This document shows positions 1-7,054 of a stretch of 8,972 nucleotides of DNA, one piece after another; within the stretch, counting starts at the first letter, position 1; each line of letters begins with the position of its first letter. The DNA lies in the NCBI GenBank assembly GCA_900769745.1, contig CAAGHX010000224.1, forward strand, positions 1 to 8,972, read 5' to 3'. A program made the position numbers and the translations under genes. The notes beneath the pieces are model-generated. The model searched no databases. It was not told the DNA's origin and saw nothing but the letters and a program-made list of their open reading frames with translations. Origin of the DNA: an uncultured Alistipes sp. Lineage in GTDB: Bacteria > Bacteroidota > Bacteroidia > Bacteroidales > Rikenellaceae.

Positions 1-168
1 ATCATCCGCGCCGTGAACACTATCGACGCTATGACAGCCTCTATCGAGCACATCGACTGGGCAATCCTGGACAAGATCACAAAGCGTATCTTGGACGAGG
101 TTCCAACAGTTAACCGCGTATGCTACGATATGTCACCAAAGCCATCTGCTACAATCGAGTGGGAATAA
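1..168 (+). CDS. guaA: GMP synthase (glutamine-hydrolysing), C-terminal end, 5'-truncated by window
   Basis: Reading frame 1 is open from the first base to a TAA at 166-168 and gives the last 55 residues of a protein. The end of the translation (KPSATIEWE) is the near-invariant C-terminus of GuaA, and the preceding IIRAV.TIDAMTA segment also matches the GuaA dimerisation domain. GuaA converts XMP to GMP with glutamine as nitrogen donor, the last step of guanine nucleotide synthesis, in the cytoplasm. Only the C-terminal dimerisation part is present; the amidotransferase and ATP-pyrophosphatase domains lie upstream of the window. Codon use is strongly biased (ATC, AAG, CCA), as expected for a well-expressed housekeeping gene. 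It ends 141 bases before the stop of a convergent gene and is followed by a hairpin terminator. Confidence 0.93.
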   Translation: MIRAVNTIDAMTASIEHIDWAILDKITKRILDEVPTVNRVCYDMSPKPSATIEWE

Positions 169-192
169 CATTTGGTTTGACAATCAAATAGT

Positions 193-228
193 AAAGCGAC
201 TTCGGAGAGCTCCGAGGTCGCTTTTTTT
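193..228 (+). terminator. Rho-independent terminator after guaA
   Basis: An almost perfect hairpin: AAAGCGAC, one G-T wobble and TCGGAG pair with CTCCGA and GTCGCTT around a very short AG loop, followed by seven T residues (222-228). It starts 24 bases after the guaA stop. The arms are preceded by only a short A run on the left, so it is a clear terminator for + transcripts and a weaker one for the convergent minus-strand operon, which has no other obvious terminator before it. Confidence 0.9.
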
Positions 229-309
229 ATTGTTTGCGGAGTGATTTTTTTGTGCGATTTTAAGGCTGTTTTTCGGCGTGAATAATTGGTGCCGTATGTG
301 GGGCGCCCT

Positions 310-1818
310 TTAGAACTGGAAGTAGATAAATGGCTGGATATCGCTCGATTTTACCTGCATCACGCACCATATGGTGAGCACCAGCAGCGACACCTGCCAC
401 CAGAAGCTTGCGCCACCTACCTTTGCTTGCAGGTCGGAGTCGATTTTAGCGGGCATAAAGTGCATTCCGTAGCCCAAGACGATAAATGCCACAACGGCCT
501 TGTAACCCTCCACAAATTGAGGGATAATGGCGGCGTTGAAGTTATGGAATATCTGGTAGAGCATCACCTCCACAGTCTGCATATCCTCGGCGCGGAACAG
601 CAGCCAGCCAAGGCATACGAGGTTGAAGGTGAAGAGCCAGCCGCCCAGTCGCAGGACGATGTTCATCTCCTCGCCACTCTTCTTTGCCCAGGGGCAGATG
701 GCGAGCCACATCTTGTGCAACGCCAGGCCCACACCGTGCAGTGCGCCCCAAAGCACAAAACGCACAGCGGCACCGTGCCACAAACCTCCCAACACCATTG
801 TAATCAGCAGGTTGAGATATGTGCGCACCTTACCCTTGCGGTTACCGCCCAGCGAGATGTAGAGGTAGTCACGCAGCCAGCTCGAGAGCGAGATGTGCCA
901 TCTGCGCCAGAACTCGGTGATGGTGGCCGACTTATATGGTGCGTCGAAGTTTTTAGGGAAGCGGAAGCCCAGCAGCAGGGCGATACCTATGGCCATATCG
1001 GAGTAACCCGAGAAGTCGCAATAAATCTGCAGGGCGTAGCCATAGATACCCATCAAGCACTCAAAACCCGAGTAGAGGGCGGGCTCGTCGAAGATGCGGT
1101 CAACGAAGTTGAGCGATATATAATCCGATATGATAGCCTTCTTGATAAGGCCGATGATGATGAATCCTATGCCTGCGCCAAACATTCGCTCAGATACCAT
1201 CAGCGGCTTGCGAATCTGCGGAATAAAGTCGCGGGCACGCACGATAGGGCCTGCCACCAGCTGAGGGAAGAACGAGAGGTAGAACATATAGTCAATCCAG
1301 CGCTCCAGCGGCTTTATCTCGCCACGATAGATGTCGATGGTGTAGCTCATCGACTGGAACACGAAGAACGAGATACCCACAGGCAGGAAGATGTTCTGGA
1401 AGTCGAGGAATCCTGCGCCAAACAACTGGTTCGAGATATCAATCAGGAAGTTGGTGTACTTGAAGTAGCCAAGCATACCGAGGTTTATCGCAACGCTCAG
1501 TGCCACAAGCCTCTTCTTGCGCTTTGTGTTCTGCCCCGAGGCGGCTATGGCGTTGCCTATAAGGAAATCTGTAATCGCCACAAAGACCAGCAGCAGGAAG
1601 TATATTCCGCTCGATTTGTAGTAGAAATATATCGAGAAGAGAATCACATAGAGTATGCGCAGCGTGGTGGTGCGCCTGAGCAGCAGATATATCGACGTGA
1701 AGCCCACAAACAAAAACAAGAAGAGGCCGCTGTTGAAAATCAGCGGCGAGAGTGGGTCGTATTGCAAAAGCTCCTGAACTCGCTCGAGGAGCCCATCAAA
1801 GGATATATCTAACATCAT
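310..1818 (-). CDS. MBOAT-family membrane-bound O-acyltransferase (AlgI/DltB/PatA-like)
   Basis: A 502-residue polytopic membrane protein, the usual length for the AlgI/DltB/PatA branch of the MBOAT family. These proteins move an acyl group (usually acetyl) across the inner membrane for transfer onto an extracytoplasmic glycan. Family motifs appear in the expected order: LPVGISFFVFQ near 145-155, FFPQLVAGPI at 183-192, YCDFSGYSDMA at 266-276, FWRRWHISLSSWLRDY at 303-318, then GGLWHGA at 344-350 with the presumed catalytic His348, and WLLFRAED at 405-412. His309 is a second conserved histidine. Many hydrophobic segments run from about residue 27 to the end. It starts with two ATG codons at 1818 and 1815; the first directly follows the TAA of the upstream SGNH gene, which points to translational coupling. 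The acyl acceptor cannot be read from this gene alone; the PatB/Ape1-like partner favours peptidoglycan, while exopolysaccharide or surface glycan remains possible. Confidence 0.92.
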   Translation of the reverse strand: MMLDISFDGLLERVQELLQYDPLSPLIFNSGLFLFLFVGFTSIYLLLRRTTTLRILYVILFSIYFYYKSSGIYFLLLVFVAITDFLIGNAIAASGQNTKRKKRLVALSVAINLGMLGYFKYTNFLIDISNQLFGAGFLDFQNIFLPVGISFFVFQSMSYTIDIYRGEIKPLERWIDYMFYLSFFPQLVAGPIVRARDFIPQIRKPLMVSERMFGAGIGFIIIGLIKKAIISDYISLNFVDRIFDEPALYSGFECLMGIYGYALQIYCDFSGYSDMAIGIALLLGFRFPKNFDAPYKSATITEFWRRWHISLSSWLRDYLYISLGGNRKGKVRTYLNLLITMVLGGLWHGAAVRFVLWGALHGVGLALHKMWLAICPWAKKSGEEMNIVLRLGGWLFTFNLVCLGWLLFRAEDMQTVEVMLYQIFHNFNAAIIPQFVEGYKAVVAFIVLGYGMHFMPAKIDSDLQAKVGGASFWWQVSLLVLTIWCVMQVKSSDIQPFIYFQF

Positions 1819-3504
1819 TTATTGAGGCATATTCACTGCGGTGGTGTCGGCCTTCGAGAGTGGCTTCACACCGCCTATCGCAGCCGATGAGAGAGGCTCA
1901 ATGCCCTCGATAGGCTCCGATATGATAGGTTGTTGTCTTTCTACTCGCTCCCTCCAGGCACGGCTGTAGTTCTGCGCACCCTGCAGGAAGGCGTAATATA
2001 GTTCGCGGGCAATCTCTCTACCACCCGCATAGTTGATGTGGGTGTAGTCCTTGCCGGCCCAATTCTTATTCACAAACTCGGTCATACCGCCCTTGCGCTG
2101 CATAGCCTCGTAGGTGTTCCAGAATGCTGCGCCACACTTCTCGGCCGCTGTGCGTTGCCACTCGGTGAGGTTCACCGCCGAACGCATAGGCGCAATGCCG
2201 CTCTCGTCCTTCTGCGAGCGGTCGCTCACACCCATCACCAGCACCGCAGCACCAGGGAAGCAGCTGCGCACATAGCCAATCATCTTTTCCACCTGCTCGG
2301 CATAGAGCGAGTAGTTGGTGCGCTCGGCCTGCATAATGTTGAGTCCATATTGCAGAATCACAAGGTCGTAGGGGCGCATATTGTTGATTTGGGCATTCAC
2401 CGATGGGCTCGAACGGAACATAGCCTGGCCGTTGTTGCTGCGAATCGAGAAGTTGTCGATGCTGATGCCCTGCGTGTCGTCGAACTCGGCGCCTATGCCC
2501 GTAAATCCTGCGGCACCCTTCAGCACCTTCATCTCCAGCGAGCGGATGCTTGGCTCCTCGATTACAATCTGGCGTACCACGTTGTCGGCATCGAACGAGA
2601 AGGTGCGCTCCTCGCCATCGTTGAGCTTGATGCTCACGACCGACTCCTCGCGGCTGATGAAGAGCAGACGCACACGGCGGCACTCCTGCAGGTGGCGACG
2701 ACGCTCGGTCATCTCCCAGCGTGTCGAAGCACCCTCGCTGGCCTGTGCCACCCAACCCGAGACGAAGAAGTCGTCCGAATAGGGCGAAGGTACATTCTTG
2801 AGCTGCATAATGTTGTATGGAGTCCAGCCCTTCGACTGCGTCTTGATGGTCTGGCGGAAGCCCGTAAATGGCGATGCTACAGGTGCATAGCCCACACCGA
2901 GGCCGTGGAAACTATCCTGCATAAGCTCTCTGAGGTCGGCCGTCAGAATGTCGCCCTCGACAAACGAGTCGCCCATAAATGCCACCCTCACGCTGCTCTT
3001 GCCCGCAAGCAGTTTCTCGTAGAACTGGCTCATAGGGCTGTTGTCCGAGCCCTCGAAGAACTCCTCGATGGGGGTAATAAGCTCGTCGGCAGGCAATATG
3101 TCGGAGTAGTCGGCCAGCGGAATATCCTCCAGGGCAGGCATCTGCTCGTTGCCGTCTGTGGCATCGCCACCCGAAGGCTGCTCGTCGAAGATACCCTCCC
3201 ACGATGCCGATGTAGCCTCGCCCATAGGCGAAGCCGATGCTGTAGTTTCGGCCACCTTCTGTGCCACCCCGATAAGGTCAACCTCAAACTCCTTCACATC
3301 AATCTCTGGCAGCTCGACAAGCTCTGTGGATTGGTGCTCCTGGCTCGCCGAGTGGTCGATAACGTCCGAGAGGATACTGGCACGACGCAACTTCACGCCA
3401 CCAACGGTGATGGGTGGTATGAAGCTGATGACGGCGAGTAGCAGCAGCGATGTGCAGGCCACCTGCCAGCCTCGTGATGTGTAGTCGTTTGGGTTTTTGG
3501 GCAT
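1819..3504 (-). CDS. Exported SGNH/GDSL hydrolase, PatB/Ape1-like architecture, partner of the MBOAT protein
   Basis: A 561-residue protein with an N-terminal membrane anchor or signal segment (about residues 14-36) and an acidic, Ser/Thr-rich linker (about 50-160), then a split SGNH esterase/acyltransferase domain. Block I is AFMGDSFVEGD with catalytic Ser180; YDLVILQYGLN at 379-389 gives the Asn389 oxyanion block; DYTH at 486-489 supplies the Asp486/His489 pair. About 300 residues separate Ser180 from Asp486, and the stretch around 250-370 looks beta-rich. This resembles PatB/Ape1 peptidoglycan O-acetyl enzymes, where a carbohydrate-binding domain is inserted inside the SGNH fold. GDS..EGD followed by LR.LMQ..F and G.GY.PV also resembles Ape1-type sequences (from memory). 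The C-terminus (about 525-561) is a low-complexity tail. The gene lies 15 bases after the zinc peptidase and abuts the MBOAT gene. It could transfer acetyl groups or remove them. SGNH assignment is strong, the PatB/Ape1 link moderate. Confidence 0.87.
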   Translation of the reverse strand: MPKNPNDYTSRGWQVACTSLLLLAVISFIPPITVGGVKLRRASILSDVIDHSASQEHQSTELVELPEIDVKEFEVDLIGVAQKVAETTASASPMGEATSASWEGIFDEQPSGGDATDGNEQMPALEDIPLADYSDILPADELITPIEEFFEGSDNSPMSQFYEKLLAGKSSVRVAFMGDSFVEGDILTADLRELMQDSFHGLGVGYAPVASPFTGFRQTIKTQSKGWTPYNIMQLKNVPSPYSDDFFVSGWVAQASEGASTRWEMTERRRHLQECRRVRLLFISREESVVSIKLNDGEERTFSFDADNVVRQIVIEEPSIRSLEMKVLKGAAGFTGIGAEFDDTQGISIDNFSIRSNNGQAMFRSSPSVNAQINNMRPYDLVILQYGLNIMQAERTNYSLYAEQVEKMIGYVRSCFPGAAVLVMGVSDRSQKDESGIAPMRSAVNLTEWQRTAAEKCGAAFWNTYEAMQRKGGMTEFVNKNWAGKDYTHINYAGGREIARELYYAFLQGAQNYSRAWRERVERQQPIISEPIEGIEPLSSAAIGGVKPLSKADTTAVNMPQ

Positions 3505-3519
3505 TGTTAGGGTTGGGGT

Positions 3520-4278
3520 TTAGTCGTTACGTCGCGATACGAGCGAGATGTAGTAGATAACAGTTGCAATAGCACTCAGCGCAGCCACCAAGTAGGTGCG
3601 GGCAGCCCAGCGAAGCGACTCGCGGGCCTGGCCGAGCTGTGCGCCCTGCAACATACGGCTCGACTCGAGCCACTGCAAAGCACGCTGCGAAGCGTTGTAC
3701 TCAACGGGGAGTGTCACAATCGAGAAGAGTGCCGACATAGCAATCATGCCGATACCTATCCAGCAGACTGTAGTAGAGTTTGTCGAGGCCATAATGGCGA
3801 TACCGGCGATGATAACCCACGTTGCGGCTCTCGATGCGAAGTTCACCACCGGAACCAATGCCGAACGCATCACCAGCGGAGCATAGCCCTGGGCGTGCTG
3901 AATGGCGTGACCACACTCGTGGCAGGCAACGGCTGCTGCCGCGATGCTGCGTGACGAATAGACGCTATCGCTCAGATTTACAGTCATATTGGCTGGGTTG
4001 AAGTGGTCGGTGAGCTGACCCTTGACGTGAGTAATCTTCACGTTGTGAACATTATTCTGGCGCAACATCTGCTCAGCCACCTCGGCGCCTGTCATTCCGT
4101 TGGGGAATGGCACCTGCGAATATTTTGCAAAAACCGACTGCAAGCGGGCCTGCACGATGTAGCCCAAAATACCGATTACGGCCATCAAAATAATTGAGCC
4201 TCCCGATGAGAATCCCATAGAGCCTGTGCTGTAACCATAGGTTGAATAATCTTGAGCGAGTTGCAATAAATCCAACAT
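3520..4278 (-). CDS. Membrane zinc metallopeptidase, YugP-like (Zn_peptidase_2 family)
   Basis: A 252-residue membrane protein with an HExxH zinc site, HECGH, at 120-124 and a likely third zinc ligand, Glu193, in the LPVEYNAS motif typical of this family (PF04298, YugP-like). The DHFNP motif at 91-95 and the small-residue-rich SIAAAAVACHE approach to the active site also fit. Hydrophobic segments lie at about 28-46, 150-164, 171-190 and 228-246, so the peptidase core is held at the inner membrane. The Gly/Ser/Tyr-rich N-terminus precedes the first segment. It is the first gene of the minus-strand operon and starts downstream of an AT-rich promoter region. Members are widespread and mostly uncharacterised, so the substrate is unknown. 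The tight spacing with the SGNH and MBOAT genes suggests co-transcription, but the peptidase is also common on its own and its link to acylation is only inferred. Confidence 0.9.
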   Translation of the reverse strand: MLDLLQLAQDYSTYGYSTGSMGFSSGGSIILMAVIGILGYIVQARLQSVFAKYSQVPFPNGMTGAEVAEQMLRQNNVHNVKITHVKGQLTDHFNPANMTVNLSDSVYSSRSIAAAAVACHECGHAIQHAQGYAPLVMRSALVPVVNFASRAATWVIIAGIAIMASTNSTTVCWIGIGMIAMSALFSIVTLPVEYNASQRALQWLESSRMLQGAQLGQARESLRWAARTYLVAALSAIATVIYYISLVSRRND

Positions 4279-4349
4279 AATCTTCTGTTTTGAATTAAAC
4301 TTTAATGGAGCTTACCATACATCAAACGGTTAAACTTTCCATAAATTAC

Positions 4350-4370
4350 GCAAAAGTAAGAAATTTTTGC
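4350..4370. promoter_or_regulatory. Inverted repeat GCAAAA-N9-TTTTGC between divergent genes
   Basis: GCAAAA (4350-4355) and TTTTGC (4365-4370) form a 6-bp dyad with a 9-base AT-rich spacer. It sits between the divergently transcribed peptidase operon and permease cluster and overlaps the putative minus-strand -7 element. It could be an operator for a dimeric regulator acting in both directions. A dyad this short in AT-rich DNA may also arise by chance, so this is a weak call. Confidence 0.3.
4351..4358 (-). promoter_or_regulatory. Putative Bacteroidota -7 element for the peptidase-SGNH-MBOAT operon
   Basis: Read on the minus strand this is TACTTTTG, matching the TAnnTTTG -7 consensus of the Bacteroidota primary sigma factor. 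It lies about 72 bases upstream of the metallopeptidase ATG at 4278. I see no matching TTTG -33 box at the usual 19-21 base spacing, so the call rests on the -7 match and the position only. Confidence 0.4.
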
Positions 4371-4371
4371 A

Positions 4372-4379
4372 TAACTTTG
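4372..4379 (+). promoter_or_regulatory. Putative Bacteroidota -7 element for the permease-ubiE cluster
   Basis: TAACTTTG matches the Bacteroidota TAnnTTTG -7 consensus, 101 bases upstream of the permease ATG at 4481, which would leave a leader of roughly 95 bases. A good -33 TTTG box is not visible at the expected distance. The remaining leader (about 4386-4480) shows no riboswitch or other structure that I can recognise. Confidence 0.45.
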
Positions 4380-4480
4380 TACAGATTTTATATTAATAAT
4401 TGGGACATAATATCGACCGCCTCGAAGCTGGCTATTTATTCGAGCCGAGTCATAGAGTTGGCTCTTAGCGCAGAGTCGTT

Positions 4481-5758
4481 ATGATGAAGAATTTGGAATA
4501 TATGCTTGCACGCCGTATGGCCTCGTCGGAGGGCGGGTCGCGTGCCGTGGTGATGACCCGTATTGCGGTGGCTACGGTGGCGTTGGGCGTGGCGGTGATG
4601 ATTCTTTCGCTGGCCGTTATGTCGGGCTTCAGGCGTGAGATTAACGAGCGTCTGCGAGGGCTTACAGCCGATGTGGTGGTGCACGACGTGTCGGGATTGA
4701 TGGCCTCGGAGGCTGAGCCTATGCCCCACGATGAGCAGCTCTTTGAGCTTCTCTCTGAGAGCGAGGGGGTGCGAAGTGTGGCCCGTTATGCCGTTGTGTC
4801 GGGTATGGCCCGCAGTGGCGACAACATAGCAGCCTTGCAACTCAAGGGCGTCGGCGCAGAGTATGACACTCTGTGGTGGCATTCGGCCTTGGTCGAGGGT
4901 ATGTTGCCCGATGTGGGGAGCGAGAATCGCACCAAGATGGTGGCCCTGTCGCTTCCTTCGGCTCGTGAGCTCGATGTGAAGGTGGGCGACAAGGTGGAGA
5001 TGCTCTTCTTTGGCGACGATGAGCGACCTCGCCGTGACCGTTTCAAGGTGTGCGGCATCTACTCGTCGGGGCTCGAGGAGATGGAGCGCCTGGTGGCGTT
5101 GGCCGATATCCGCGACGTGGCCCGTTATAGGGGCGACGGAGAGCAGGTGTCGGGCTACGATGTGATGTTTCGTGGTGAGGCGGTAGCCTCGTCGGGACGC
5201 ACGGCAAGGCAGGTGCAGGGATGGCTCGATAAGCTCACCGATGCTGTGGCGCAATATGCTGTGGAGGGCGAGACGTCGCCTGTGGCGGTGGGTGTGGCCG
5301 AGCGTTATCCTGTGGTGTTTGATTGGCTTAAGGCCCATAGCGTCAATGCTGTGGTGCTGATTGTGATAATGATGGTGGTGCTGCTCTTCAATATGAGCTC
5401 GGCGCTGCTGATTATGGTTCTCGACCGTACTGGTATGATTGGCGTGCTGAAGGCACAAGGTATGCGCAACACAGCCGTAAGACGCATATTCCTCTATCGC
5501 TCGGCTATGCTCTTCGTAAGGGGAGCGTTGTGGGGCAATGCGGTGGCTTTGGCGTTGATTGCCGTGCAGAGCATCTGGCAACCCATCAAGCTCGACGCAT
5601 CGGGATATATGCTCTCGGTGTTGCCCATACGCTTGGAGCTGTGGTGGTGGCTGGTGCTGAACATCTCGGCAGGAGTGATTGCGGTGGTGTCGATGCTGCT
5701 GCCCTCGGCAATTGTTTCGCGAATCAAGCCTTCGGAGTCGCTGAAGTATAGGGCCTGA
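4481..5758 (+). CDS. FtsX-like ABC transporter permease (LolC/LolE-type)
   Basis: A 425-residue inner-membrane protein with the MacB/FtsX/LolCE permease layout. It has an N-terminal cytoplasmic stretch (GGSRAVVMTRIAVATVALG at 18-36 resembles the LolC/E entry into the first helix), one transmembrane helix at about 27-48, a large periplasmic domain at about 50-280, and three helices at about 287-315, 340-366 and 389-412. The C-terminus (IKPSESLKYR) is the usual FtsX-like ending. LolC/E permeases extract outer-membrane lipoproteins from the inner membrane with the ATPase LolD. No ATPase gene is in this window, so the partner must be encoded elsewhere. The start is one of two adjacent ATG codons (4481 or 4484), and a stop lies in frame just upstream at 4466. 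It is 26 bases before ubiE, likely in the same transcript. Family assignment is firm; lipoprotein transport is inferred. Confidence 0.88.
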   Translation: MMKNLEYMLARRMASSEGGSRAVVMTRIAVATVALGVAVMILSLAVMSGFRREINERLRGLTADVVVHDVSGLMASEAEPMPHDEQLFELLSESEGVRSVARYAVVSGMARSGDNIAALQLKGVGAEYDTLWWHSALVEGMLPDVGSENRTKMVALSLPSARELDVKVGDKVEMLFFGDDERPRRDRFKVCGIYSSGLEEMERLVALADIRDVARYRGDGEQVSGYDVMFRGEAVASSGRTARQVQGWLDKLTDAVAQYAVEGETSPVAVGVAERYPVVFDWLKAHSVNAVVLIVIMMVVLLFNMSSALLIMVLDRTGMIGVLKAQGMRNTAVRRIFLYRSAMLFVRGALWGNAVALALIAVQSIWQPIKLDASGYMLSVLPIRLELWWWLVLNISAGVIAVVSMLLPSAIVSRIKPSESLKYRA

Positions 5759-5784
5759 TGGAGAGTAAATAAATGAGATAAGTT

Positions 5785-6507
5785 ATGAAACCCTACAATT
5801 CAAATAAGAGTAAGAAGGAGGAGGTGCAGCAGATGTTCGACAATATCGCACCCACCTACGACAAACTGAATCATCTCTTTTCGTTGTCAATCGACAAGAT
5901 GTGGCGACGCAGGGTGATGCGTAAGGTGCGCCGTTTGAAGCCTCAGCGAATCCTCGACCTGGCAACCGGTACGGGCGATTTGGCTATCTTGATGGCTAAG
6001 CGCATACCTCAGGCAAAGATTATGGGTGTGGACCTCTCGGAGCAGATGCTCGCTGTGGCAGCCGAGAAGATTAGTCGTCGGGGTTTGGACGACCATATAG
6101 CTCTGTATCAGGGCGATGCCGAGAATTTGGAGCTGGAGAGTGGGGTGATGGATGCGGTTACAATATCGTTTGGTATCCGCAACTTCAGCGATATGGAGAA
6201 GAGCCTGCGCGAGATTTGGCGTGTGACTGCACCAGGCGGTCACTTGGTTGTGGTGGAGCTCACCACTCCTCGCAATCCGCTTGTGCGTAAGCTTTATGAG
6301 TTTTACTCAAACCACATTATGACACCTGTTGGAGGTATGCTCTCGCACGACCGTAAGGCCTTCGACTACCTGCCCAATTCGATTGCCGCATTCCCCGATG
6401 TCAAGAAGTTTTTGAAGATGATGGAGGATGCCGGCTTTGTGCAGTGTCGTAACTATAGCCAGAGCTTCGGCATAGCTCAGATTTTTGTTGGCCGCAAGCC
6501 AGAGTAG
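5785..6507 (+). CDS. ubiE: Demethylmenaquinone methyltransferase (UbiE/MenG)
   Basis: A 240-residue class I SAM-dependent methyltransferase matching UbiE/MenG along its whole length. The N-terminal signature MFDNIAPTYDKLNHLFS (17-33) is diagnostic. ILDLATGTGD at 56-65 is the SAM-binding motif I, GVDLSEQML (about 81-89) is the acidic SAM-ribose loop, and FGIRNFSDMEKSLREI.RV..PGG follows as in the family. It methylates demethylmenaquinone to menaquinone, the final step of menaquinone synthesis; members of this phylum use menaquinone, not ubiquinone, so the menaquinone role applies. It acts at the cytoplasmic face of the inner membrane. Length and start (ATG 5785, no strong Shine-Dalgarno) are normal. 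It lies between the permease and a small lipoprotein gene with short gaps, which suggests one operon. Confidence 0.96.
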   Translation: MKPYNSNKSKKEEVQQMFDNIAPTYDKLNHLFSLSIDKMWRRRVMRKVRRLKPQRILDLATGTGDLAILMAKRIPQAKIMGVDLSEQMLAVAAEKISRRGLDDHIALYQGDAENLELESGVMDAVTISFGIRNFSDMEKSLREIWRVTAPGGHLVVVELTTPRNPLVRKLYEFYSNHIMTPVGGMLSHDRKAFDYLPNSIAAFPDVKKFLKMMEDAGFVQCRNYSQSFGIAQIFVGRKPE

Positions 6508-6524
6508 CATAGAAAAGTGTGGCT

Positions 6525-7034
6525 ATGAGGTTGATTGGCTGGCTCTTGTGTGGCGTTGTGATGTGTGTGGCGCAGTCGTGTGGTGCGCCCTCGGCAGTAG
6601 AGGTCGAGAGCGTGGACGTGGTGAGCGCAGAGCAGATAGATGGCGTGCCGTCGCGTGTGGTGGTGGCCGTTGGGCTCGATAACCGGGGCTATGGCGTCAA
6701 GCTGCGTGATGGCCGCATACGCATAAGCTACAAGGATAGAAATGTGGTGATTCTCTCGCTCGAAGAGGGCGTGAAGATAGCGCCTCGCCGCAGGCAGGAG
6801 GTGGAGCTTCCGCTGAGGGTCAGCGTTGCCCACAACTCGTCGGCTGTGGCCTTTCGTGAGGCTATCCGCAGGGGCGATGTGAGCGATGTGAAGGCGAGCT
6901 GGCAGGTGAAGGCGAGGGTCGCTGGCATAAAAAATAGTGAAATTGAGTTGCTGCCCACGCCCGTTGCGGAGCTTTTGTCGGCCGAGCAGATTGAGCAGTT
7001 GTGTGGAGCAATAGATGATAGTGTAAAAGACTGA
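6525..7034 (+). CDS. Small LEA14/WHy-like putative lipoprotein
   Basis: A 169-residue protein when started at ATG 6525; an in-frame GTG at 6519 would add two residues but is less likely. The N-terminus has Arg2, a hydrophobic stretch and a cysteine at position 19 (VAQSC), which fits a lipoprotein signal, although the lipobox is not ideal. The rest resembles the LEA14/WHy fold: V.VGLDNRGYGVKLRDGRI, then a short Y.DR.V turn, SLEEGVKI and a V-x-LPL-x-V strand, the usual pattern of this beta-sandwich domain. The biochemical role of such bacterial proteins is unknown. It begins 17 bases after ubiE and ends 20 bases before the SPOR-like gene, so it is probably co-transcribed with both. The LEA14 assignment comes from sequence pattern only; the gene is otherwise a hypothetical envelope protein. 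Confidence 0.72.
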   Translation: MRLIGWLLCGVVMCVAQSCGAPSAVEVESVDVVSAEQIDGVPSRVVVAVGLDNRGYGVKLRDGRIRISYKDRNVVILSLEEGVKIAPRRRQEVELPLRVSVAHNSSAVAFREAIRRGDVSDVKASWQVKARVAGIKNSEIELLPTPVAELLSAEQIEQLCGAIDDSVKD

Positions 7035-7054
7035 AAATAAACGAATAAGATAAT

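Noticed and set aside
288..308. GGTGCC/GGCGCC inverted repeat beside the MBOAT stop codon as a minus-strand terminator
   Set aside because: On the minus strand the stem has a C-A mismatch and no T run follows, so it does not make a convincing terminator.
286..1812. A 508-codon open frame on + opposite the MBOAT gene
   Set aside because: It lies almost wholly antisense to a gene with clear MBOAT motifs. Its translation is rich in His, Gln, Glu and Arg with no domain, signal or membrane pattern, as expected from the complement of a codon-biased gene.
2038..3441. A 467-codon open frame on + opposite the SGNH gene
   Set aside because: Same reasoning: antisense to a gene with intact catalytic blocks, with His/Leu/Arg-rich composition and no recognisable family. 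Strong third-position bias of the real gene explains the lack of stops.
4436..5581. A 381-codon minus-strand frame opposite the permease gene
   Set aside because: Very His/Arg-rich translation with no domain. The opposite strand carries a well-formed FtsX-like permease.
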